In this document: one piece after another, positions 36,834 through 46,199 of the stretch
Position numbering within the stretch: the stretch's first letter is position 1
Layout: each line of letters opens with the position of its first letter
Origin: Diprion similis
Taxonomy: Eukaryota > Arthropoda > Insecta > Hymenoptera > Diprionidae
Direction: 5' to 3'
NCBI RefSeq assembly: GCF_021155765.1
Contig: NC_060118.1
Span: 6,014,001-6,078,000, forward strand
Length of the DNA: 64,000 nt
The notes under the pieces: model-generated
What the model was told of the DNA's origin: nothing
The model's input: only the letters and a program-made list of their open reading frames with translations
Database searches by the model: none
Program-made: the position numbers and the translations under genes

Positions 36834-36897
36834 CACATTCGTAAACATAATATTTACCAAAAACATCCCATGCAGCTGAAATGAAATATTTTTTTGC
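36834..36897 (+). repeat. Short dispersed repeat, copy 3
   Basis: AACATAATATTTACCAAAA then CATCCCATGCAGCTGAAAT, in intron 3 of methuselah-like relic C. It is a direct-orientation copy of 34129-34190. Confidence 0.75.
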
Positions 36898-37410
36898 TGA
36901 CCTGTGTTATTATAAATAGCATTCAAAATACGTCCGGAGACTAATGCTGCACACTTTATAAACAGGGTTTGAGTCTGTGAAGTGGAGCTGCTCAGTAGCA
37001 GTCATAGTTCTTTTCAGCTGCAACGCCTATTGGTACACCTCCAGAGCCAAGAGACTCCAAGCAACTGGCCGATGGTCTGAATAGACACCAAGATAATGAT
37101 GAGCAATAGTGGGTTGGGTTCCAAAACAAAATTCGCGTAATTCTAAAGGATGACAGACAGAAATGTTGGTTGCAAGCTTCATCTCCGGTGTAGGAAAGGA
37201 AAGTCATTCTCTCTACTATTCTATTTCAGGTTCAACCTGCACCTGAAACTATTTGTGATAATGGGAGGTCACATAATCGTCTGATTTATTTGGCTCGTCT
37301 GGCGCACTTCACCGATGACTTATATAATGGCGCTCTTAGAATTGGTGCAGAGCATTCTCATATTCTTCATATTTCTGTAGGAAGAAATCCTCCAAGACTG
37401 ATTCTTCGAT

Positions 37411-38454
37411 TCTACTAAATAGTTTGCAGTCAAGTAGTTAATAAGATACTAGATCTAGTCGAAGCTAGGCTTCAAAATTTAGATAACGTTTTAAGTCTAT
37501 AGTCTAAGAAAAAGGAGACCATTTTTGGTGTTGCTATTTTCATGCTGTGTCACCATTATGGTAGCTGTAGACGGCAATGAATCACCGTCAATGAATTCTC
37601 CTTCCTATGGTTATCGCATATCCTAATACAAAGCAAAATTTGTCGGTTCCGTAACCATCAGCACCTATCAGCACGTTATCAATATCAGCGTCAGCCAATC
37701 GGCTGATGAATAAAATTTTTAGCCGTCAAAACGGTGAGAAGAAAAACAAAACGATAATGAATAGTGATTGGCTGTAATTTTAATAATATTGGAAGGATTT
37801 TTGAAATTTTGTTCATATGCATAATATTATAATGCGTAGTATTAAAGTTCGAAATCGCAATTTCGGATGTTCGGATGTAAAGACAATAAAATATTGACGT
37901 CATTGACAATTTTTTCTCTCCAGATTAGGTTATTACTTTCTGGAAAGAACGGCGCGAGAAATCTTTGATTCAGTTTTGAACTTTGTGGTTTGAAAGGATC
38001 TTAAATAGTGGGAGTTTTGAAAAGACTTCTGATTGGTCTTTACTATTTTAGTTGAATGTTTCGGAGAATAAATTTTATTTATAAATTGTGGGGAAAAATT
38101 GAGCTTCGGTTGAATCTTATATGAGATTACGCGAGAAGGAAGGAAAGTCGCAAGTGTTGGAAAATCGTCTTACTCAAACGATGTGCAAACATGTGACGTG
38201 TATGTTTGCGGTGGATAAGCTATATTCTTATCTGCATATGCACTTCGATTATCCTGGTTGTGCTACGAAGAAAAAACTGGATTTATACCGTATTATCCGT
38301 TTTGGATTTATGACGACATTCAAGCAAATTCCGGAAGCTTTCGCAAATGACTGATGATATTACATGGAACTCTCCAAATAGTGCATAAAACGTGACTGGT
38401 TAGGAAAGGAGGCATTTGGTAGTTGCATAGAAAATGGAATTTGGAACCATTTCC
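37411..38454. other. Spacer with one unassigned ORF
   Basis: An open frame at 38121-38354 (77 codons, containing HMHFDYPGCATKKKLDLYRI) is not recognised. It sits just left of the methuselah-like relic D and could be a degraded part of it or of a transposable element, but I see no support for either. Otherwise nothing is recognised. Confidence 0.4.
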
Positions 38455-38916
38455 CGGACTCCGAAAGTCCATCGAGGATGACCATGTACACGCATATCGA
38501 TTGAAAAATCCATGCAGTTTTTAATGGGTGGAGTCGTCGTTACCGAAGAACCATCATCTGCTGCAAGATGGATCACGATTATATATGCCAGAATTTCTCG
38601 ACGGATCGTTTTGATAATTGCATCATTACTCTGTTTATCATGAGGTAGGATCACGCGAATATTGGGTCAAAGTGTCTTCTTCATCGATATTTCCCTGGGA
38701 CATGATGCTTGTGATACGTTCCACTTTGTCAGTCATGCTGATAACAATCTTTATGTGTTACGTCATCGTACCAGAACTGAAGAAGCTCAATGGAAAGATA
38801 TTTCGCTGTCACATAGTCACCTACATAAGAAATTCTTCAATACTCTGATGATGTTTGCTATGACTGATTGTGAGACAGAGCGTTACATCATCTTGTTCTT
38901 CCTGTTAAGAATGTAA
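38455..38916 (+). pseudogene. Methuselah-like GPCR relic D (exon 1 only)
   Basis: It reads LKNPCSF-stop-WVESSLPKNHHLLQDG, then two adjacent stops, LHHYSVY, YWVKV and CYVIVPELKKLNGKIFRCH, in frames that switch. This aligns with the ectodomain end and TM1-TM2 of the intact copy (VKDPCTFRWMKTSLPERYYL; GYTIVPELRNLNGRIFRSYI). Stops at 38522 and near 38613, plus a later frameshift, make it non-coding. It lies to the right of relic C, so it cannot be that copy's own exon 1. It is a remnant of at least one further tandem unit. Confidence 0.82.
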
Positions 38917-40357
38917 TGGTTATACATTCAAATATTTAAGGAATGTTTTTTTTTTCTTTTTGTCATTTGAAATTAATAATTTTGTTTTTCTTTCGAATAC
39001 ACATGCATTTTTAAAGAATTTTCTCATTATTCCATTTTGGCTGCTAATTCTGACATAAAGTCACTCTCCTTATTGCTTCGCGTCACGTACGGTGCGAAGT
39101 GGTCCATAATCGTTGCTAATCACTGCATCGTGACAGGCTAAAGTGCTTTCCGGGTATCCTGATTTTATTTATTTTTACAATATAAAATTAGTTATTATTT
39201 TGATTCATTATTTTTCTAATTTTTCTTTACATCAACTTTATTTTCTACCGAACGAGAGTTAATTTTCTACAATTATGTAGAACATCGAATTTTTTTCAAT
39301 AAAAAATATTATTGATTTTTGTCTGTTATAGGTGCTTGTAACTAACGCAATTACTATCTTCGTCAAAATATTTTTAAGCATTACTGTACCTCGTAGAGAG
39401 AAATCGTAATGGAATGGAATGCGTTTTTCTAATGCATGATCAATCCACTCTGTTTCGATCTGACGAATTCTATATCTATGTAACTTTGAGATGCATGTGC
39501 AACCTTTATCAATTTTCCTTAAATTCTGAATTTGGATTTTGAAACCGTCACCTATAACGAATTTTTATATTCTGTCTAACTGCAAATCTCATTTGCCGAT
39601 TGACTAATGTTCAATACGCGTAGCTTATCGCAAGTATCACTCAGTCGGGGATTATCAATGAACATTTATCAGTACTCTGTTATGAATATTCTCAATTATT
39701 CTTTGTACTCGATCTTCTCGAATATTCTGAACAAAAAAATATACCCTTTTTATGCGTTGAAAATAAATATAATAAAACGCTATTTTTCACAATATTAAGT
39801 CGCTGTGATTATTGTAAAATAGCTGTGTACGTATATCAATATTACTTGAACCGACAGTGCGCCGATGAGCTTAATACATTCACGTGGTATAGGTGATCGT
39901 TTCAATGCATAGTATTTTTAGGATCTCATTTACATAATATCATTTTTTCAAAGTTATTCGATGAGTTAATGGTAACAATACCGATATCAAGGGCATATTG
40001 AATCTCAGTAAGACCAAAGATTGTTCTTGGCCAATCTAATAATAGTAATAATATACCAGCAACCAATAGTACCCTAATAATATGGAAGTATTCAACACTA
40101 GTATACAATATTTGGGTACTATTGAATACTGTTGCTCTGTACTATTGAGTTACTATTGAATACTATTGCCTCTACACTATTGTACACTACAGTAATCAAT
40201 AGTACCTCAATAGTATAAAGCAACAGTATTCAATAGTATCTGTACTCAATAGTGTCCCAATTTATCATTGAGATAGTGCAAACAGTGCTCAAAAGTATTT
40301 TCATCATTAGTTCTCAATAGAATTTTTCTATAAGGGATCTTCCAGTGCTTTTACCGA
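38917..40357. other. Spacer before Gr-f 3' end
   Basis: AT-rich sequence without recognisable exons, apart from the hairpin repeat listed separately at 40117-40238. Confidence 0.5.
40117..40238. repeat. Hairpin built on an ACTATTGAATACTRTTG motif
   Basis: TACTATTGAATACTGTTGCT (40117 onward, 33 nt) is the inverse of AGCAACAGTATTCAATAGTA (ending 40238) with two mismatches over the 33 nt. The motif ACTATTGAATACTATTG also recurs within the loop and flanks. Confidence 0.85.
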
Positions 40358-42774
40358 TCAGTTACCAATCTGGATAAGGATTACAAGATATGTCGTTATG
40401 GACCCAATTACCTGCAAAATAACGAGCAAACAACTTGTTAACTCCAAAGTATGCAAAGTATTTGTAACAAATTCACGCTCGATCAGGTCAAACCTTATAC
40501 TTGCGTTTTGAACAAACGTGTAATCCATGTAGAAGAAACCGCAGGCATTAAATTTCACGGGATTCTGAGACGTCTGTACTGCAAATTTTTCGACCTTGGC
40601 ACAAATATAGAATGATTAATGAAACGAATAGCACAAATGATCCTGTAGATCGCAACAATTCTGAATACTTGTTATCTAGCATACTACACATTAACTTGAT
40701 TCGAGAATGCAAAATGTTATCAATTGCACAACAGTTACAGACTTTTAGAAAAAAAACAAGTTGAATCGCATTTACGCGGCAAAAAGGCACGCTGGTCCAT
40801 CTAGAGAAGTATACAGAAGAATTGATTCCTTAATTGAGCGAGTCCCTTAGTTATATTTGCACAAGGGCTGGTTCCGGATACAAATCCCTACATTGCCGAC
40901 AGAGCCCAGCCGCAAAGCTTTTCTGTTGCCGGTGGGCGTGGAGGGGGAGAACTGGGTAAAGGTTTTCGGTAGGGCTGCTTCGGTAATGTAGGGATTTGTA
41001 TCCAGAACTAGTCCTATTACGCTACTGGCAATTTCACATACCTCGTTGCTTAGTTCAGCGTCATTCATTTTTGCTGTTGAAAATTCACAAAGAATTTCCC
41101 CAGTCCGTTGAGTCTGAAAATATCCAATTGGACATTTTAAATTTGGATGTTTCAATCCAAATATAATTCATAACGCTGCATATAATTTTTTTACGAGTCT
41201 ACGAATAGGACATGAATTACCTCATTGCTGGTACTCCAGCATAAGTGACAAATCATCCAAATATGTGACGCAAAAACGACCACCCACAACGTGGACGTAG
41301 TTATTTCAAAAGTTTGGTACCGTGTTGAATTTTGCCGTGCGTAAGCACAATAAATGGTGTACAATAATCCCGTAATCATGACGAAAGATATTCCCATAAA
41401 CATCAAATTTTGTAATCCGAAGGTATCGTTTATCTTCTTTGCAAGTTTGCAGAGTTCCCAGTGAGATTTTCTGTAAATAAATTTGATTAAGCACAAGGCC
41501 TGTGAATCAAAGATGTTTATATTATGACGTGAAATTTCTATAGTTCATCTTCAGGATCAACAGATTGTTACAAACACCTCAATTACTCCACAACTCCATC
41601 CACACGCGTTCAATCAGAATGGAAAAAGAGTTTTCAAAACACCGATTGAACAAAATATGTGTTCGTTAGTTTGTCATTCACCGGATTTTCCGTAAAAAGA
41701 TATACTGGTTGGTCGCCATGCTCTGACTTGGTTTTCTTTCCCTTCCACTGCTTGGTGTTTTATTAACATCAACTCGAACAGTTATAGACAGGCTTTCATT
41801 GGAGTCGAAGGTGGCAGTTTGTCTGGCCAATTTCAGTAGACTATCGTTCAAGCTTCGAAATTTTTCTCTGACACACCTGAAAAAAAAAAAAAAAAAACAC
41901 ACTTCATATGCTCAAAATTGTACGTCCACTGGAAATAAACCTTCTCTGTAGCAGGTTCATGTGATCACTATACCTACTCTATGGATACATAGAAGATGAG
42001 GTCCAGTAAAATTATAACGAGTAATGGTTGATGTACAGCCACGAAAATGCAGAGATCCCATATCCTCAACGGCCCTTGAAACCTGTCTGGGTTCATGGCC
42101 TGGTCGGAAATGGTCACTATGAACACGATCAAGAGGACGATGATCGATTGGACATTTATGCGTGTGTGCAGTTTTTTATAATTGTTTTCGATTCCCAGAA
42201 TTGATTGAAACACATCGTCTAAGGCTGCCATCTCTTGAAAACATCGGCTACACGACTGCGCATATATGTATAAGTCAGTAATAATTATTCACATAAAAAA
42301 ATGAGTTTTGTATGAAAGTTTCGATAAAGGATTGCATGTCAAAGGGTAAAGGCAACAGTAATTTATAAACACGAATGGAAGAATAACGAAAATCAATTAA
42401 GTAAACGTGCAAACGGATTGATGGGAAGTAAAACTAAAGTAGATAAAAATCGTTATCACCTTTCTTCGGATCCATACTAACAATGGTGTAATCACTACGA
42501 CGCAGGAATTTATACACATAAGTGTCTTATACATGATGATAGACATTAGGGATATGCTTCCGTAATCTAGCTTTTGTAGTGCGTCAGTCATACCTATGTA
42601 AGTGATAGTTAACCTTATCGTATTAACAATCACAACGTGCAATTGCATAGCAAAATGCACGAAGGCACTGTGGTTCGGTTTTCGAAAAATGCCAATTCCC
42701 ACGAACCAGTTGAAATAAACCAAAGACTTGACAGCTTCCCGCAAAGTTTTTGGCTCTGAGAAGAACGTCTGCAT
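40358..42774 (-). CDS. Gustatory receptor Gr-f, intact frame with a GC donor
   Basis: Minus-strand exons 42774-42460, 42255-41978, 41876-41682, 41470-41221, 41113-41042, 40594-40505 and 40411-40358 give 417 codons. It starts MQTFFSEPKTLREAVKSLVY. The frame is open further upstream, but paralogue alignment favours this Met. Exon 2 starts at a GCGCAG acceptor, giving SCSRCFQEMAALDDVF. Exon 4 reads KSHWELCKLAKKINDTFGLQ, exon 6 NACGFFYMDYTFVQN, and exon 7 GSITTYLVILIQIGN. Exon 6 must end before GCAAGT, so intron 6 would be a GC-AG intron; a GT donor is present here in all paralogues. Intron 5 contains a hairpin element. A broken duplicate of its exon 1 and promoter lies upstream. Confidence 0.87.
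40867..41012. mobile_element. Hairpin element in Gr-f intron 5
   Basis: CTGGTTCCGGATACAAATCC at the left and GGATTTGTATCCAGAACTAG at the right are inverted repeats of about 32 bp (two or three mismatches) enclosing about 80 bp. It looks like a very short MITE. Confidence 0.78.
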
Positions 42775-43075
42775 GTTTTGACAACGATAATATTGATCTG
42801 CTGGTATCAAATTTGATTTTTTGACCGCTGGTTCAAACCGACTTAATCCATACGCTTGAAAATCATATACTGTTGCAATGAGTGGTTGATCGTCACGTTT
42901 TTCCGAGTTACACTTACATAACCACCCAATCACCATAATGGAGAGGTGAATATTTTATCGCCTTTTTGTTTGATGGCAACTGCCTATACGTAGCTTGATG
43001 TATAGAATGGTCATGAAATGCCCATCTTTTGTCTTGGTAGCTGTCGTAGAATTCATAAGCATGTCTGGCTATGGC
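42775..43075 (-). promoter_or_regulatory. Gr-f 5' flank (duplicated upstream)
   Basis: Shared blocks with 43612-43920 include ATACGTAGCTTGATGT, GGTGAATATTT / GATGAATATTT and CATAAGCAT. The shared order shows that the duplicate at 43.4-43.9 kb included the promoter region as well as exon 1. Confidence 0.55.
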
Positions 43076-43439
43076 TATTATTCCATTAAATGGGCGAAGA
43101 TTGTACTTGAAAAATATGAGAAAATCCTCTAGAAATTCATGAGTATTTCTAAAAATCAAGGAATTCATTTTGCATGTCAAAAAAAACAACATTCCCTGAA
43201 AATTTGCTAAACAATGTTTTGCTTAAGCAATTTACCGACAACTTTGGACATTATTATCATTCAAATTTAATTTTCTTATTGTCTTTATTGTTATTAATTT
43301 TTTTCAGCTTTTTATTTTATCATGAAGTATTCAATATTATCGACGAGACTCAGTGGATTGAAGGATGTCATCCAAGGAAACCGTCTCTTTTAAGCATCAG
43401 TTACACGACTGTGTTAATAATAATTCTCGACAAAACAAA

Positions 43440-43611
43440 TTAGTCTTGTTTACAAATTTCTGAACAGAAGAAAGAATTCTGTGCCAATGCAGAAATGCTG
43501 CAAGGGATTGTGACTCGGTTGTCGGAAAATGTCCATTCCTATAAACCAGTTGAAGTAAACCAAGGGATTCAAAGCTTCATGCAAGGTTTTTGACTGCGAA
43601 AAGAATATCAT
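43440..43611 (-). pseudogene. Gr exon-1 relic (truncated duplicate of Gr-f)
   Basis: From an ATG at 43611 the minus strand reads MIFFSQSKTLHEALNPLVYF then NWFIGMDIFRQPSHNPLQHF, matching the first 40 residues of Gr-f and other members. Similarity is then lost and the frame stops near 43441 with no LVWIRRK segment or donor. No further exons of this copy follow before Gr-f itself, so the duplicate lost exons 2-7. Confidence 0.82.
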
Positions 43612-43920
43612 GATTTTATAACAAGAATATTGGTCTGTTGGTGCTAAATTGGATTCTTTAATCCTCGATTCGAATCGACTTAATCTCTGGACTCGAATAT
43701 CACGTACTGTTTAGTTGCCTGATTAAGCACCACTTGTAAGTTATGGTTACTCCGAACTCAAGAAATATGTATACATAAATATCCAATTGCCGTGATGAAG
43801 AGATGAATATTTGACGGCCTCTTTGTTTCATGACAACTTCCCATACGTAGCTTGATGTGGACTTTAATGAGACGCCCGTCATCTCTCTTGGTGGCTATAG
43901 CCAAATCCATAAGCATAATT
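43612..43920 (-). promoter_or_regulatory. 5' flank of the Gr exon-1 relic
   Basis: Duplicate of 42775-43075 (see the Gr-f flank). It is retained next to a dead exon and so provides a neutral comparison for the Gr-f promoter. Confidence 0.5.
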
Positions 43921-44024
43921 GCCCATGCGTGTCGACAAGAAGAAAGAAAAGTGGAAAGTTAATAATTATTCACGTGGGTAAATATCGCACATCACTATAT
44001 AAACCTGAAAGGGCCTATCAATTC

Positions 44025-44306
44025 TTAAAAAATATCTAAAATGACCACGTAGCTTTTCTCAACATCTGCCAAATCAATCAATACACACATTATGCATGAG
44101 ACATCCCACACTTGGAGAGCATTATCATCGAGCTGTTGGATGATTTTAACACATACTAGATACAATGTTAACTCTATAAAATTTTCACTCAATATTAAAA
44201 GCCAAGCATACCCAAAGTTATATCGATTCAGGCTGCTCTTAAGAGTAGGGCACAGTGTAACTGCCACATATATTGGCAATAATGCAGTTTGAAGCGTGAA
44301 ACGCAC
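44025..44306 (-). pseudogene. Possible relic exon of a second Gr-like lineage
   Basis: A 93-codon minus-strand frame contains a hydrophobic segment (YAWLLILSENFIELTLYLVC), then VKIIQQ, and ALQVWDVSCIMCVLIDL. A TM helix followed by KIIQQ and a loop with ALQ.W is typical of the TM4-loop region of some insect chemoreceptors, but is not close to the array members here. The short block QVWDV recurs on the minus strand near 58.6 kb. No flanking exons were found. A transporter fragment or chance ORF is possible. Confidence 0.38.
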
Positions 44307-46199
44307 CCCTTGGATTCGAAACTTCGTTGAAGAACGGTCGAATATCTCGAAAACAGGGCATTTCCAAAAAAAAAACCGTTAAGGATAAAAGTTGAAAGGT
44401 TTTAAAAAGTATAGTGATAACTGGTTGACCTTGGTTAATGTCAAGTAACGGTCAATTTTGGATTCTTCAAACGAAACTGAATCTTCGATTAAAATCTCAG
44501 ATCTCTCTTACAGTGCACTCAATCACAGGTGTCTTGGTATTTTTACCCCGAAGTTAATAGTTTCAGAGATCAAAATTATTCTTGAAAAATTTCTCGACCT
44601 TACCTTGGATTGTGTGTAAATATTTTCTCAAAATGATTGCTAGTGCGAAAGAACACTAAAATAGAAAAACTTGAATTTTGTTCCATTGCAGAACATAAAT
44701 TGAAAATGATAATTACAAAATCCAGAATGATCATTTTCTGCTCTAATCTCAATTGTCAAAAGTCAAAAAGAACCAAGGCAATGTAGAATTTTATTATGAC
44801 TTATAGATTCTTTTCAATTAGAATTAAAAAACTATTGGGTGATTGCAGATTTTCTTTAGTCATATGGGTAAATCCTTTTTTTCAATTTGCGAGCAAATAC
44901 ACCAGGTTTAGTGTGTTTTCAAATGACTTTTACGACGAATAATTCACGTCTGTTAATTATATTCAAGTGGAGCCGTAATAGCTGTGGTGTCAACATTGGA
45001 ATAAACCGTTTTCCCATGAAATGCATCAAATTCATAGTGTACAAAATAAGTATCAATCATGATTTTGAAAGAGTAATATCAGAGTAATTTTATACAATAT
45101 CAACTATGAAAAAAATGGAAAAACGTATAAAAGGTTTACCTATAAATCAACAAAAATCTCATTTTTCTATCGTTGTTTGCATTTCGCATTCTCAATTGAT
45201 TTAAAAAAATGTTAATAATAACAAACGATGAAGGTAAATTTTTTTTCTAATCCAATGTGGAGGACAAAAGTTCAGAAAATTAATTATTTCGAGACAAAAT
45301 CTTAGCAGAGGGCTTTCGTGGTTCGTTAATGATGAATTCGAAGTCTAATTATTAAAATTGGAAATGGTGGATCCAAATAGTCGACACGATTTTTTTAAAT
45401 TTAAAGAATATAAACGAAACTTTTTACTTTGAAATTATTGAAATAGCTGGATAGCGTATTTGAGATTATTGAAATGAATTTTCATGAGAAAATAAATCAA
45501 GGAAAAGATTCTGCTGTACGACTTTTGGAGTCAATACTTATAATTACTTACAAAATATATTACTTAGAATATTAGATGAAATTTCGTCCGTCATTTTGAG
45601 TCCGCCGTTGTGTATTGTCAGAGTCTGAAGTCAGATTCATAGTCAGCGACCCCAAGAGCCCGTATACTTTGTTTTTAGTCCAGACTCTATCCAATTTGAA
45701 ATTTCTCTTCACCATATTGGATGCGAAATCTTAAATTTCGACAATTTTACCAGATGTTTACGATCAGTGATCCGGAAAATATTTAATTTATCTACAATGT
45801 ATGTGGGCTTACATTAGTATTTTCTCGGTAATAAATTGTTCATTGAATTTTCACGATTTCTTAGAAATAAATTTGCTTGTAACAATAACAATGTACAAGT
45901 ATCGCAATAATACATGAAGCGTCCACAAAAATAATGTAACATGCCGTGAATGCTAGTAGAAAACGTTAGTATTACGTTCATTGAAGAGTAAAAATAATGG
46001 TAATTAAATCATATTCGTTACATATGTAGATTTGAAATGCCCCTATTTTTTCAGTTGATAAATATGAGATACTGTACTTCACAATTATGGAAATATGAAA
46101 CTGATGATGAGTGAAATTTTTTTAATGATAATGATAGTTTTCGAATTGTTACCGCATGAACACTATTGATGGCAAATTCATGGGACACTTTTCAAATCT
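44307..46199. other. Spacer; no gene seen
   Basis: AT-rich, with only short unsupported ORFs and no recognisable repeat. Confidence 0.5.

Larger units (their letters stand above)
35592..37410 (+). pseudogene. Methuselah-like GPCR relic C (exons 2-5 only)
   Basis: Four exon remnants are colinear with the intact copy at 52706-54529. Exon 2 is 35592-35670 (CALWLNVMSYNIRKTF). Exon 3 is 36187-36334 (REREERRFFWYAIFAW). Exon 4 starts at 36966 (KWSCSVAVIVLFSCNAYWYT) and exon 5 at 37230 (FNLHLKLFVIMGGHI). No exon 1 precedes them. Exon 3 ends in a different phase from the intact gene, the exon 4 donor GGTGAG has become an AGTGGG-like sequence, and exon 5 has in-frame TGA and TAG stops. Clearly non-functional. 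Intron 2 hosts a MITE, and intron 3 carries repeat blocks also present in Gr-e intron 1. Confidence 0.88.

Noticed and set aside
40050-40300. Repeated ACTATTG words resembling a tandem or CRISPR-like array
   Set aside because: No regular repeat-spacer spacing; the words are arranged as an inverted-repeat hairpin in a eukaryotic spacer.
42775-42936. Longer start for Gr-f (ATG at 42936)
   Set aside because: The frame is open by chance through the duplicated promoter flank; the parallel flank of the relic at 43612 is not coding.
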